DNA of 16,685 nucleotides from Anaerocolumna sp. (GTDB lineage: Bacteria > Bacillota > Clostridia > Lachnospirales > Lachnospiraceae), in the NCBI GenBank assembly GCA_029256035.1, contig JAQSYR010000035.1, positions 1-16,685 of the forward strand, given 5' to 3'. The notes beneath the pieces are model-generated. The model ran no database searches, was not told the origin of the DNA, and saw only the letters and a program-made list of their open reading frames with translations. This document shows positions 1-6,281 of the stretch, in pieces; positions within the stretch are counted from its first letter, which is position 1; each line of letters opens with the position of its first letter. A program made the translations under genes and the position numbers.

Positions 1-713
1 TGTTCTGCTGCAATATTTACAACTGCTGGTACTGGTACCGGAATAATACCATGCTGACACTTAATCTGGCCAGTCCCCTCATATAATTCAGATACAATAA
101 CCTCTTCAATTTTCAGATTATCCAGGCAGATTGCTGTGGCAACAATATCAACAATTGAGTCAACTGCTCCTACTTCGTGAAAATGCACTTCTTCCATTGG
201 TTTACCATGTGCTTTTGCCTCAGCTGCTGCAATGATATAAAAGATTTTCTTTGCAATATCTTTTGCTTTTTCTGTTATAGAAGAATTCTCAATAATTGTA
301 TTAATATCATACAAATTTCTATGATCATGGTGCCCAATGTGAATATGGGCATGAGCACTATTCTTTGTGACTGCCCCGGTTATAAGACGGCGTTGAAGAC
401 GAGGTTTGTCTTGGCTATCAGGAGTATTGTGGCTGTGTTCATGATTATGGCTGTGTTCATGGCTGTGATCATGATTATGGTCGTGGTCATGTGCATGCTC
501 CCCATCAGCATTTTCAAGAATCACATTAAAATCACATGCTTCTATACTCTTTTTTGTTCTTCTCCCAATTTCAATTCTATATCCACTCACATTTAAGCTT
601 TCAAGTCCCTGCAGCAAAACTTCTTTATCGGCACCAAGGTCTAATAGTGCAGCAACTGTGGTATCACCACTAATTCCAGAATAACATTCTAAATATAAAG
701 TTCTTTTATCCAT
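1..713 (-). CDS. larC: LarC, nickel-pincer cofactor nickel insertase (N-terminal part, runs off window)
   Basis: LarC inserts nickel into the pyridinium dithiocarboxylate precursor in a CTP-dependent step, giving the nickel-pincer cofactor of lactate racemase-type enzymes. The frame is open from an ATG at 713 to the left edge (237 residues), so the C-terminal half is missing only because the window ends. Seen: the N-terminal YSGISGD motif (residues 11-17), a very His-rich segment at residues 73-95 (HAHDHDHNHDHSHEHSH and onward), a second His cluster at 121-131, then EEVHFHEVGAVDSIVDI (residues 174-190) and the GIIPVPVPA stretch, all typical of LarC. The histidine segment probably binds nickel. 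In Lactobacillus plantarum LarC is made by a programmed frameshift; that site would lie outside this window. It is the last visible gene of larB-cbiM-cbiQ-cbiO-larC, 39 bp after cbiO. Confidence 0.9.
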   Translation of the reverse strand, partial: MDKRTLYLECYSGISGDTTVAALLDLGADKEVLLQGLESLNVSGYRIEIGRRTKKSIEACDFNVILENADGEHAHDHDHNHDHSHEHSHNHEHSHNTPDSQDKPRLQRRLITGAVTKNSAHAHIHIGHHDHRNLYDINTIIENSSITEKAKDIAKKIFYIIAAAEAKAHGKPMEEVHFHEVGAVDSIVDIVATAICLDNLKIEEVIVSELYEGTGQIKCQHGIIPVPVPAVVNIAAE

Positions 714-752
714 AAAATCACCTTTCTCTCAAATTTATCTTTTTTGTGGGTT

Positions 753-1493
753 TTATATTTCCATATTAAAGCCCCTTGACTGGAAACAAAGGGGTAGCTC
801 TAAACCTGCTTCTTCAAGTAAAGCTTTCTTAGTAAGTATTTCATTAGCAGGACCTTCTGCCTCTATATTTCCATCTTTTAATAAGATTACTCTGTCACAT
901 AAATCCAGGGCTAAGTCAAGGTCATGAGTTGCAATTATTTTGGTTATCCTTAGTTCTTTCAGCAAATTTATTAACCTTCTTCTCATTCTTGGATCCAAAA
1001 AAGAGGATGGTTCATCAAATAATATAACGGATGGCTCCATAATTAATGCAGTTGCAATGGCTATAATCTTCTTTTCTCCACCAGAAATCCTGTTAGAATG
1101 ACACTTTTCTAAATGTTCAATTCCCAGGGTGTGTAACAAGTGGTCTATCTTTTGCCTGATTATTTCTTCATCCATACATAAATTTCTTGGTCCAAATGCA
1201 ATATCATCATACACATTGGACATAAACAACTGGTCGTCAGAATTCTGAAAGACAACGCCAACCATTTCCCGAATCTTCCTTAGGTTTTTCTGGTTTACCT
1301 CTTCCTCATGAATTTTAATGCTTCCTCTTGCTGGCAGCAAAATACCCACAAGAGACTTAAGTAGCGTAGATTTTCCGGCACCGTTGGCTCCAATAATACC
1401 AAGGGTTTCTCCATCTTTTATCTGACAACTAATCTCATGAATGACTTGTTTCCCATCCGAATATTGTACCATTAATTTATCTATGGTAATCAT
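753..1493 (-). CDS. cbiO: ECF-type nickel/cobalt transporter ATP-binding protein
   Basis: ATPase subunit of a group I energy-coupling-factor metal importer, on the cytoplasmic face of the membrane with CbiQ and the CbiM-type substrate-capture subunit. At 246 residues it looks complete: Walker A GANGAGKST (35-43), Q-loop VFQNSDDQLF (81-90), signature ISGGE (136-140), Walker B VILFDE (156-161) and switch histidine in ATHD (about H190). The start is ATG behind GGAGG with a 6-nt spacer. It lies between cbiQ and larC in a nickel-cofactor operon, so nickel is the likelier substrate (inference); it could equally be named nikO. In contrast to its membrane partners it shows no damage. Confidence 0.9.
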   Translation of the reverse strand: MITIDKLMVQYSDGKQVIHEISCQIKDGETLGIIGANGAGKSTLLKSLVGILLPARGSIKIHEEEVNQKNLRKIREMVGVVFQNSDDQLFMSNVYDDIAFGPRNLCMDEEIIRQKIDHLLHTLGIEHLEKCHSNRISGGEKKIIAIATALIMEPSVILFDEPSSFLDPRMRRRLINLLKELRITKIIATHDLDLALDLCDRVILLKDGNIEAEGPANEILTKKALLEEAGLELPLCFQSRGFNMEI

Positions 1494-1512
1494 TTCCTAC
1501 CTCCAGAATCTC

Positions 1513-2184
1513 TTACAGTAATATTTCACCAAGTAGCAAAGGTATGTTCACTAACCGGAGTATTATGAGAATACCACCGATTATAAGGATGTAAAGCCAG
1601 CCTTTACCAGATATTTCATTTCTCCTGGAAAATGTAATATATCCTTTAAATCCTCTGCATTTCATTGCCTGATATACTCGTTCTGCCCGGTCAAAACTGC
1701 GTATCATTAATTGCCCAAGAAAAGGTCCCATATCTTTTAGTTTAATCCCTTTCTCCCTTGGAGCTCGCAGAATATATGCCTGATACATGGTGTACCCTTC
1801 TTCTGTAATTATACTAATGTATCGGTAAGTCATCATAATCTGGGTTACAATTATGGTAGGGACTTTAAATCCTATCAAAACATAAAGCAGCTTTAATATG
1901 GTAAATGCAATTTCTCTGTTAAAAACCAAATTGGATAGCCCAGCAAATAAAGCAAATGGCATAGCTAACCTTAAAGTTCTTCCTATAGTGATAAAAGGTA
2001 TTTCCCCTAAGATAACCCCTAGTGCCGGATACCATAGAAAGGAAAGAAGAAGGCTTACCTGCTGGGGATTCACAGAGATAACTGCAATCAGATAGATTAA
2101 AGTAATTATAAGTTTAACCCCTGGTTCCATTCTATGAATTACCGTTTGCTTCTCATTTATTGTTTCAAGGTGATGTATTTGCAA
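1513..2184 (-). CDS. cbiQ: ECF transporter transmembrane protein CbiQ, apparently with an internal in-frame deletion
   Basis: Membrane coupling subunit linking the CbiO ATPase to CbiM. Seen: the N-terminal MQIHHLETI start, hydrophobic segments, and the two cytoplasmic coupling motifs, AYILRAPREKG (about residues 137-147) and DRAERVYQAMKCRGFKG (about 165-181). The protein has 223 residues, whereas the family is usually about 250-265. From memory of the family, some 35-40 residues are missing after NREIAFTIL (about residue 97), where a full-length protein carries one or two more membrane segments before the conserved helix leading to KVPTIIVTQ. The frame is kept. The start is a TTG at 2184 with poor Shine-Dalgarno sequence, 7 bp after the upstream stop, which suggests translational coupling; the next ATG (residue 19) would remove the conserved N terminus. 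Confidence 0.82.
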   Translation of the reverse strand: MQIHHLETINEKQTVIHRMEPGVKLIITLIYLIAVISVNPQQVSLLLSFLWYPALGVILGEIPFITIGRTLRLAMPFALFAGLSNLVFNREIAFTILKLLYVLIGFKVPTIIVTQIMMTYRYISIITEEGYTMYQAYILRAPREKGIKLKDMGPFLGQLMIRSFDRAERVYQAMKCRGFKGYITFSRRNEISGKGWLYILIIGGILIILRLVNIPLLLGEILL

Positions 2185-2191
2185 TAAGGAG

Positions 2192-2605
2192 TTACTTAAA
2201 TGTGTTATGTAAATCGGAGCTGTTTTGAATGTTTTCCGAGTTCTGTAAGTTTTCTGAGTTTTGTGTACTTGGTGTATTTGGTGTATTTTCTGTACTTGGT
2301 GTATTTTCTGTACTTGGTGTATTTTCTGTACTTGGTGTGCTTTCTAATTGCTTATTTTCTTTAACCTTTGCTATAGACCATTCTAATCCATCCGGGTTTG
2401 ATGAAGCGTAGATTGATAATACTCCCCCCGTTAACAAAGCAGCCCCCATTGTTACAAGAAGCACTTTTCTAAGAGATTCTTTCCTTACTTGCCTTTCTTC
2501 CATCACATTTGCTAAAATTTCTGGACGTATTTGATAAATAAAAATTAGCACCGCTGCTGTGATACCACCTTCTACCAATCCGATTGCAAGGTGAATTGGC
2601 TGCAT
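2192..2605 (-). pseudogene. 3' fragment of CbiM/NikMN: last CbiM helix plus PDGLE (CbiN-like) domain
   Basis: This frame opens with MQPIHLAIGLVEGGITAAVL and continues IRPEIL, which is the C-terminal end of a CbiM/NikM substrate-capture protein. A PDGLE domain follows (one membrane helix, then ASSNPDGLEWSIAKV), the part that replaces CbiN in NikMN fusions. No ribosome binding site precedes the ATG at 2605, and the preceding in-frame codons contain TAG, so it is the displaced rest of the gene starting at 3095 rather than a gene of its own. The tail after about residue 85 is low-complexity, with repeated TPSTEN then Asn/Ser-rich sequence ending NTFK, encoded by an 18-bp tandem repeat. What would restore the frame is a segment of roughly 17 codons missing between the two frames. 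Confidence 0.75.
2264..2344. repeat. 18-bp tandem repeat within the nikMN 3' fragment
   Basis: The unit TGTACTTGGTGTATTTTC occurs in tandem at 2291, 2309 and (with changes) 2327, preceded by a partial, slipped unit at 2264-2290. On the minus strand it encodes the TPSTEN repeat at the C-terminal end of the PDGLE fragment. Such coding minisatellites vary in copy number between strains. Confidence 0.9.
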
Positions 2606-3095
2606 TCTCTAAAACTACAGCCAAAGAGCCTAATTGAAGACCTAAAGTAACTGCTATAACTGATGCCACTGTAATTCTTTTGATGGTCATTTTTTTCTGA
2701 ACCATCGGTCTGAAAACCATTGGAAATGCAACTAAACAAGTAATTACTCCTATGTTAAATATGTTACTTCCAAGGGCTAGCAAGCCTCCATCCCCAAAGA
2801 ATAAACATTGGATTAGTAAGATGGACGCCATGGTAATTAAGGATGGATACGGTCCTAATAAAGCTGCAAGTAAAACGCCTCCTCCAATATGACCGCTAGA
2901 GCCGGTACCGGGTATGGTAAAGTTAATCATTTGAGCTGCAAATACAAATGCCCCCATAACTCCCATCATTGGAATCTTGTTCTCTTCTAATTCTATTTTA
3001 TTTATTTTATTAATACTTTTGCCAATAAATCCAGCGGACACCCCAGTCATTGTTGCACCAACTGCAACTGACAGTAATGCATCTGACATATGCAT
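2469..3095 (-). pseudogene. cbiM: 5' fragment of CbiM/NikMN, ECF Ni/Co transporter substrate-capture subunit, frameshifted
   Basis: CbiM/NikM binds the metal ion through its extreme N terminus and carries it across the membrane. The frame starts MHMSDALLS with the invariant N-terminal His-2 ligand, behind AGGGGAG with 7-nt spacing, and shows the family motifs AAQMINFTIPGTGSSGHIGGG (about residues 53-73), LFFGDGGLLALGSNIFN (about 97-113) and LGLQLGSLAVVLEN. After that (about residue 164, near position 2600) the frame turns into unrelated sequence to a stop at 2469, while the expected MQPIHLAIG continuation lies in another frame. Intact relatives have about 17 residues between these two points, so an internal deletion of roughly 50 bp, not a multiple of three, is the simplest reading. 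A full NikMN would be about 310-330 residues. It sits 72 bp downstream of larB. Confidence 0.8.
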
Positions 3096-3167
3096 AAAGA
3101 TTCTCCCCTTATATCTGTTAATTTTTAAATGCTTCTATATTCTTAGGACAAATATTTCTAAATGGTT

Positions 3168-3998
3168 CTATTGATTTGCTAACCTATTGATTTGTGTTGC
3201 CATATAACCTGCGCCAAAACCGTTATCAATGTTTACTACGGCAATTCCTTCCGCACATGAATTTAACATAGTAAGAAGAGCAGCAATCCCATTTAGATTG
3301 GCACCATACCCTACAGAAGTGGGAACTGCAATTACTGGTTTATCAACTAGTCCTGCCAATACGCCTCCAAGAGCACCTTCCATACCAGCAACTGCTATAA
3401 TGCAGTTAGCCTGTCGTATCTCTCCTATTTTGGACAGCAATCTATGGATTCCTGCAACTCCAACATCGTAGATTCGCATAACCTGGCTTCCAAAGAATTC
3501 TGCAGTCTGAGCAGCCTCTTCTGCTACTGGAATATCTGATGTTCCACCTGTACAGACTGCAATGAAGCCCTGTTTTGATATTAACTCCTGTTGTCTGTTT
3601 TCTATATTTTCCTGAACCTTGTTTGTAATATTACCATTTTTTGTTACATCTTTTGTTGCAACTTCTATTTCTTCTTTTTGAATGGAAAGGATATGTGAAA
3701 TTGGGTCATATTTTACCATATGAAGAATCTCTTTTACTTTCTCATATTGTTCCTGTGATGCTCTGGTTCCTAACACGTTAGTATCTCGTTCATAGAAGCT
3801 TTTATATATTTTTATTAAATGTTCCATAGACTTTCCCTGACAAAAGACAACTTCTCCAAATCCAGATCTTAAGGACCTGTGATGATCCAGCTTGGCAAAT
3901 CCTAAGTCTTCATAGGGAAGATTCTTAAGTAATTCTTCTGCTTTTGCTATATCAATTTCCTTATTTTTCACCTGTTCTAATAGTTTATGAATATCCAT
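3168..3998 (-). CDS. larB: LarB, nickel-pincer cofactor biosynthesis carboxylase/hydrolase
   Basis: LarB carboxylates the pyridinium ring of nicotinic acid adenine dinucleotide and hydrolyses the phosphoanhydride, giving the dicarboxylated mononucleotide that LarE then sulfurates. The 276-residue protein has the usual N-terminal region (LGFAKLDHHRSLRSGFGEVVF, residues 32-52) and a C-terminal PurE-like domain from about residue 142, with CTGGTSDIPVAEEAA, AGMEGALGGVLAGLV, PVIAVPTSVGYGA and NIDNGFGAGYMA. A loop at about 115-135 is Asn/Lys-rich and variable. The start is ATG behind AGGAGG with 5-nt spacing. It is the first gene of the nickel operon. larA and larE are not in the window. Confidence 0.93.
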   Translation of the reverse strand: MDIHKLLEQVKNKEIDIAKAEELLKNLPYEDLGFAKLDHHRSLRSGFGEVVFCQGKSMEHLIKIYKSFYERDTNVLGTRASQEQYEKVKEILHMVKYDPISHILSIQKEEIEVATKDVTKNGNITNKVQENIENRQQELISKQGFIAVCTGGTSDIPVAEEAAQTAEFFGSQVMRIYDVGVAGIHRLLSKIGEIRQANCIIAVAGMEGALGGVLAGLVDKPVIAVPTSVGYGANLNGIAALLTMLNSCAEGIAVVNIDNGFGAGYMATQINRLANQ

Positions 3999-4074
3999 TG
4001 TTTCCTCCTGTAAACTTTATTCTAATCAATAGTAAGATATATGTAATCAAGATTGTTTATTCCAACAACAAGAA

Positions 4075-4211
4075 AGAGTCTGGCTTGCCAGACTCTAGCG
4101 CTGACGCGATGTCACTTCAGTGACAATTTTCCTTGGCGCGTCATGCGCATCCTGCCTGGAAGGCTTTTTATTTAATAGGAAAGTTCAGAGAACTTTCCTA
4201 TTAAATAAAAA
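4075..4211. repeat. cluster of consecutive hairpins upstream of larB
   Basis: Four inverted repeats follow each other with almost no spacing: 4075-4096 (AGAGTCTGG/CCAGACTCT, loop CTTG); 4098-4148 (GCGCTGACGCG against CGCGTCATGCGC with one bulge, enclosing a second stem TGTCACT/AGTGACA at 4110-4125); 4154-4164 (GCCT/AGGC); and 4165-4211, a perfect 22-bp stem with loop AGA whose outer end is TTTTTATTTAATAGG. The GC-rich part stands out from the AT-rich surroundings. It has the look of a dispersed, non-coding hairpin element of REP or MITE type. It lies between larB and the orphan transcript, and the AT-rich 22-bp stem could also end transcription. Confidence 0.75.
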
Positions 4212-4345
4212 ACCACGAAGAATAAACCGTCGAAAACGGTTTGAACCTTCGTGATTCTAAATTCACATTATTTTTATTTTTATAAAACATATATGCTTAA
4301 CCTGGATTTGCTGACTTCATGACAGCGGTTTGGGGTAAAGCAGTT
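4205..4345 (-). ncRNA. candidate small RNA of about 140 nt
   Basis: No ORF lies between the DUF3842 stop (4450) and larB, yet a good minus-strand promoter (4351-4378) is followed about 130 nt later by a strong intrinsic terminator (4206-4253). The predicted RNA starts near 4344. Its first 50 nt can fold: GCTTTACC (4334-4341) pairs with GGTTAAGC (4295-4302) with one mismatch, enclosing GCTG/CAGC. An AU-rich linker leads to the terminator stem. I could not match it to a riboswitch family, 6S, SRP RNA or tmRNA. It is either a free-standing small RNA or the terminated leader of larB. Confidence 0.45.
4206..4253 (-). terminator. intrinsic terminator of the candidate small RNA
   Basis: On the minus strand CACGAAG pairs with CTTCGTG, enclosing a second stem AAACCGT/ACGGTTT with a 5-nt loop, and is followed by GGTTTTTTATTT. 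This is a long two-part stem with a U-tract, a textbook rho-independent form. Confidence 0.8.
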
Positions 4346-4350
4346 AGACT

Positions 4351-4378
4351 ATTATAACACATTTTTTATTATTGTAAA
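4351..4378 (-). promoter_or_regulatory. sigma-70 type promoter for the candidate small RNA
   Basis: Minus-strand TTTACA (4373-4378) is separated by 16 bp from a perfect TATAAT (4351-4356). It lies in a region with no gene start, 73 bp beyond the DUF3842 stop, and points toward the terminator at 4206-4253. Confidence 0.65.
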
Positions 4379-4387
4379 TATCTATAA

Positions 4388-4445
4388 TGCTCAATTATTG
4401 TTTCGATATTTATATTGCCCGATTATTGTTTCAATATTATAATGC
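4388..4445. repeat. 27/28-bp imperfect tandem duplication
   Basis: Two adjacent copies begin with TGC at 4388 and 4416 and share GATTATTGTTT/AATTATTGTTT followed by (C/T)(G/A)ATATT. A third TGC start follows at 4443. It sits just past the DUF3842 stop codon. No function is visible. Confidence 0.6.
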
Positions 4446-4449
4446 TGAT

Positions 4450-4899
4450 TCAATTATTAATAGTCATTTGTTCCAGATATTCCTTAACCAGTTTGATACC
4501 ATAATCAACATAGTTGTCGGTGGTCCCGTTTAAATCTGCTGCTATAATAATGTTGCAACGATTCAGTGGAATCAAAATCTTTCTTGCAGGAGAAGAACTA
4601 ACGGCTGCAGCCATGGCTGGAGTTAATTCGCCAAGCATGGAGTTAGCAACAATGATTGCCATTGGTCCAAGTATAATGTCCGAGCGCTCTGCTGTTCTAA
4701 TAATAGCATTCTCTCCTGTTGCTCCAAGATCTGCACCAGCCTTAATCATATTATTGGTTGCTGTAGAATTGGTTCCCAGTGCACATATTTCTACTTTATT
4801 GTCAGCAGGTAACATTTTTTTTAATTTACTAACAATGCTTTTACCAATTCCCCCACCCTGTCCATCAATTACTGAAATTCTAATTTCTTTTGTTAACAT
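4450..4899 (-). CDS. DUF3842 family protein
   Basis: This 149-residue soluble protein resembles the clostridial DUF3842 family, which has no established function. Seen: an N-terminal beta-strand plus Gly-rich loop ISVIDGQGGGIGK (8-20) reminiscent of a Rossmann or P-loop nucleotide site, a central GTNSTATNNMIKAGADLGATGENAII region, and a hydrophobic segment GPMAIIVANSMLGELTPAMAAAV with RKILIPLNRCNIIIA. There is no signal peptide. The start is ATG behind AGGAG with 7-nt spacing. It appears to be a single-gene unit, separated from larB by 450 bp of non-coding DNA and divergent from the chromate-transporter pair. Confidence 0.75.
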   Translation of the reverse strand: MLTKEIRISVIDGQGGGIGKSIVSKLKKMLPADNKVEICALGTNSTATNNMIKAGADLGATGENAIIRTAERSDIILGPMAIIVANSMLGELTPAMAAAVSSSPARKILIPLNRCNIIIAADLNGTTDNYVDYGIKLVKEYLEQMTINN

Positions 4900-4954
4900 T
4901 TATGCTCTCCTATCTCTTCTGTTTATCAAATTTTATTTTATTTCCAAAATTCCT

Positions 4955-4982
4955 TTTCCATTTGTGCAAAAAATGATACAAT
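4955..4982 (+). promoter_or_regulatory. possible promoter of the chromate-transporter pair
   Basis: TTTCCA (4955-4960), 16 bp, then TACAAT (4977-4982) on the plus strand. Transcription would start around 4989, inside the hairpin repeat, putting that hairpin in the 5' untranslated region. The -35 is weak. Confidence 0.35.
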
Positions 4983-4985
4983 TAA

Positions 4986-5057
4986 GTGTCAGGCACCCTT
5001 ACGAATTTCTTACGAAATTCATATGCAGCGTAAGAAATTCGTAAGGGTGCCTGACAC
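4986..5057. repeat. left GTGTCAGGCACC hairpin repeat
   Basis: A perfect inverted repeat: 29-bp arms 4986-5014 and 5029-5057 around a 14-nt loop. Each arm begins GTGTCAGGCACCCTTACG and continues AATTTCTTACG. A TA dinucleotide flanks both ends (TAA before, CTA after). The same sequence recurs at 6204-6281. GTGTCAGGCAC palindromes of this kind are dispersed in many Firmicutes genomes as REP-like elements. Confidence 0.9.
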
Positions 5058-5081
5058 CTAATCAATCAAATGGAGGTTTTT

Positions 5082-5654
5082 ATGAAAAACGAAAAATCCA
5101 TATACCTTAAACTTTTCACATCTACTTTTCAGTTAAGTGCATTTACCTTTGGCGGTGGTTTTGTTATTGTTCCTTTGATGAAGAAAAAATTTGTAGATAA
5201 ATTAAAATGGATAAATGAACAGGAAATGTTGGATATTACAGCAATTGCACAGTCTTCTCCAGGGGCTATTGCTGTTAATGCTGCCATTTTGCTAGGTTAC
5301 CGAATTGCAGGTTTTGCTGGTGCTATGGTTACCATTCTTGGAACTATACTTCCGCCACTCCTTATTATATCTGTCATCTCTTTGTTTTACGCAGCATTTC
5401 GGGACAATATCATTGTCAATGCAATTTTAAAAGGAATGCAGGCAGGTATTGCAGCTGTTATTATTGATGTTTCCCTCACAATGATAGGTGGTATTGTGAA
5501 ACCTCGAAAATTATTACCTATTTTAATGATGGTTGGAGCATTTACTGCTGTTTTCTTTTTTAAAGTATCCGTTGTGTATCTTATACTTATATGCGGACTG
5601 CTTGGAGCTGTATCAATGATCATTGCTGCTAAACAAGGGAGGAACATGGAATGA
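5082..5654 (+). CDS. chrA: chromate transporter family protein, first half-size subunit
   Basis: Short-chain CHR family membrane protein. In this family two half-size proteins encoded side by side form the transporter, which in some bacteria exports chromate; the true substrate here is not known. Seen: FTFGGGFVIVPLM near the N terminus, then SSPGAIAVNAAILLGYRIAG, the conserved Pro-Gly segment, and several hydrophobic helices. An upstream in-frame ATG at 5070 exists, but the one at 5082 has GGAGG five bases ahead, so 5082 is preferred (190 residues). Its end overlaps the next gene by ATGA, so the two are translationally coupled. Confidence 0.88.
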   Translation: MKNEKSIYLKLFTSTFQLSAFTFGGGFVIVPLMKKKFVDKLKWINEQEMLDITAIAQSSPGAIAVNAAILLGYRIAGFAGAMVTILGTILPPLLIISVISLFYAAFRDNIIVNAILKGMQAGIAAVIIDVSLTMIGGIVKPRKLLPILMMVGAFTAVFFFKVSVVYLILICGLLGAVSMIIAAKQGRNME

Positions 5655-6223
5655 TTTATCTAAAACTACTATGGAGTTTTCTCCAGATTGGCCTTTTTAG
5701 TATAGGCGGTGGTTATGCTGCCATACCACTCATTCAAAATCAGGTAGTTGATCGAAACGGTTGGCTTTCCATGTCTGAATTCGCTGATTTAATTACCATT
5801 GCTGAAATGACACCCGGACCAATTGCCATTAATTCTGCAACCTTTGTAGGTATTCGTATTGCAGGGGTACCAGGTGCCTTAATTGCAACTTTTGGCAGTG
5901 TACTGCCCTCTGTAATTATTGTTCTGACTCTGGCTTATATTTATGGCAAATACCAAAACCTTGTAATCATGCAAGGAATCTTAAGTGGTTTAAGACCTGC
6001 CGTTGTTGCCTTTATTACTTCCGCAGGTATCTCTCTCTTTTTCCTAGCAATATGGGGTGAAGAAGCCAGAACATATAATATAGAAGGTATCAACCCTGTT
6101 GCTGCCATATTATTTGCATCTGCGCTTTTTGTACTTCGGAAGTTTAAAGTAAACCCTGTATTTGTAATGTTTGGAACCGGCATTCTTGGAATGATTGTGT
6201 ATTTAGGTGTCAGGCACCCTTAA
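5651..6223 (+). CDS. chrA: chromate transporter family protein, second half-size subunit
   Basis: Partner of the preceding protein, 190 residues, with the same fold pattern: FSIGGGYAAIPLIQ near the N terminus and MTPGPIAINSATFVGIRIAG with the conserved Pro-Gly element, followed by membrane helices. The start ATG overlaps the previous stop; GGGAGG lies 8 nt upstream inside the previous gene. The C terminus, GVRHP and the TAA stop, is encoded by the GTGTCAGGCACC repeat, so the natural end of the protein was replaced by the inserted repeat. The change is limited to a few residues, so activity may be kept. Confidence 0.88.
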   Translation: MIYLKLLWSFLQIGLFSIGGGYAAIPLIQNQVVDRNGWLSMSEFADLITIAEMTPGPIAINSATFVGIRIAGVPGALIATFGSVLPSVIIVLTLAYIYGKYQNLVIMQGILSGLRPAVVAFITSAGISLFFLAIWGEEARTYNIEGINPVAAILFASALFVLRKFKVNPVFVMFGTGILGMIVYLGVRHP

Positions 6224-6281
6224 GAATTTCTTACGAAAATGTTCTTTTTCGTAAGAAATTTGTAAGGGTGCCTGACACCTA
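6204..6281. repeat. right GTGTCAGGCACC hairpin repeat
   Basis: Arms 6204-6239 and 6246-6281, 36 bp each with two mismatches and a 6-nt loop, start TAGGTGTCAGGCACCC. It closely matches the repeat at 4986-5057. It carries the stop codons of both convergent genes (TAA of the second chrA gene, TAG of the kinase gene) and, with A/T-rich inner arms, may serve as their shared terminator. Confidence 0.9.

Larger units (their letters stand above)
4986..6281 (+). mobile_element. putative hairpin-bounded cassette carrying two chromate-transporter genes
   Basis: Two near-identical hairpin repeats exactly bracket two overlapping genes with nothing else between them. These are the only convincing plus-strand genes in the window, lying between minus-strand neighbours. 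The right repeat supplies the last codons and stop of the second chrA gene and also the stop of the convergent kinase gene. No transposase lies inside, so movement would need one acting in trans. The idea is inference from the layout; independent insertion of the same repeat twice is the alternative. Confidence 0.4.

Noticed and set aside
177..596. Plus-strand ORF of 139 residues, Met/Cys-rich
   Set aside because: It is antisense to larC; its repetitive Met/Val pattern mirrors the His codons of the LarC metal-binding segment, and there is no ribosome binding site.
2590..2610. Programmed frameshift joining CbiM to the PDGLE part
   Set aside because: No slippery sequence is visible and about 17 conserved residues would still be missing.
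4205..4345. Cobalamin, NiCo or fluoride riboswitch upstream of larB
   Set aside because: I looked for the conserved core motifs of these classes as I know them and did not find them; the region is left as an unassigned candidate RNA.
4514..5044. Plus-strand ORF of 176 residues opposite DUF3842
   Set aside because: It is antisense to the DUF3842 gene and runs into the hairpin repeat; it has no family resemblance.
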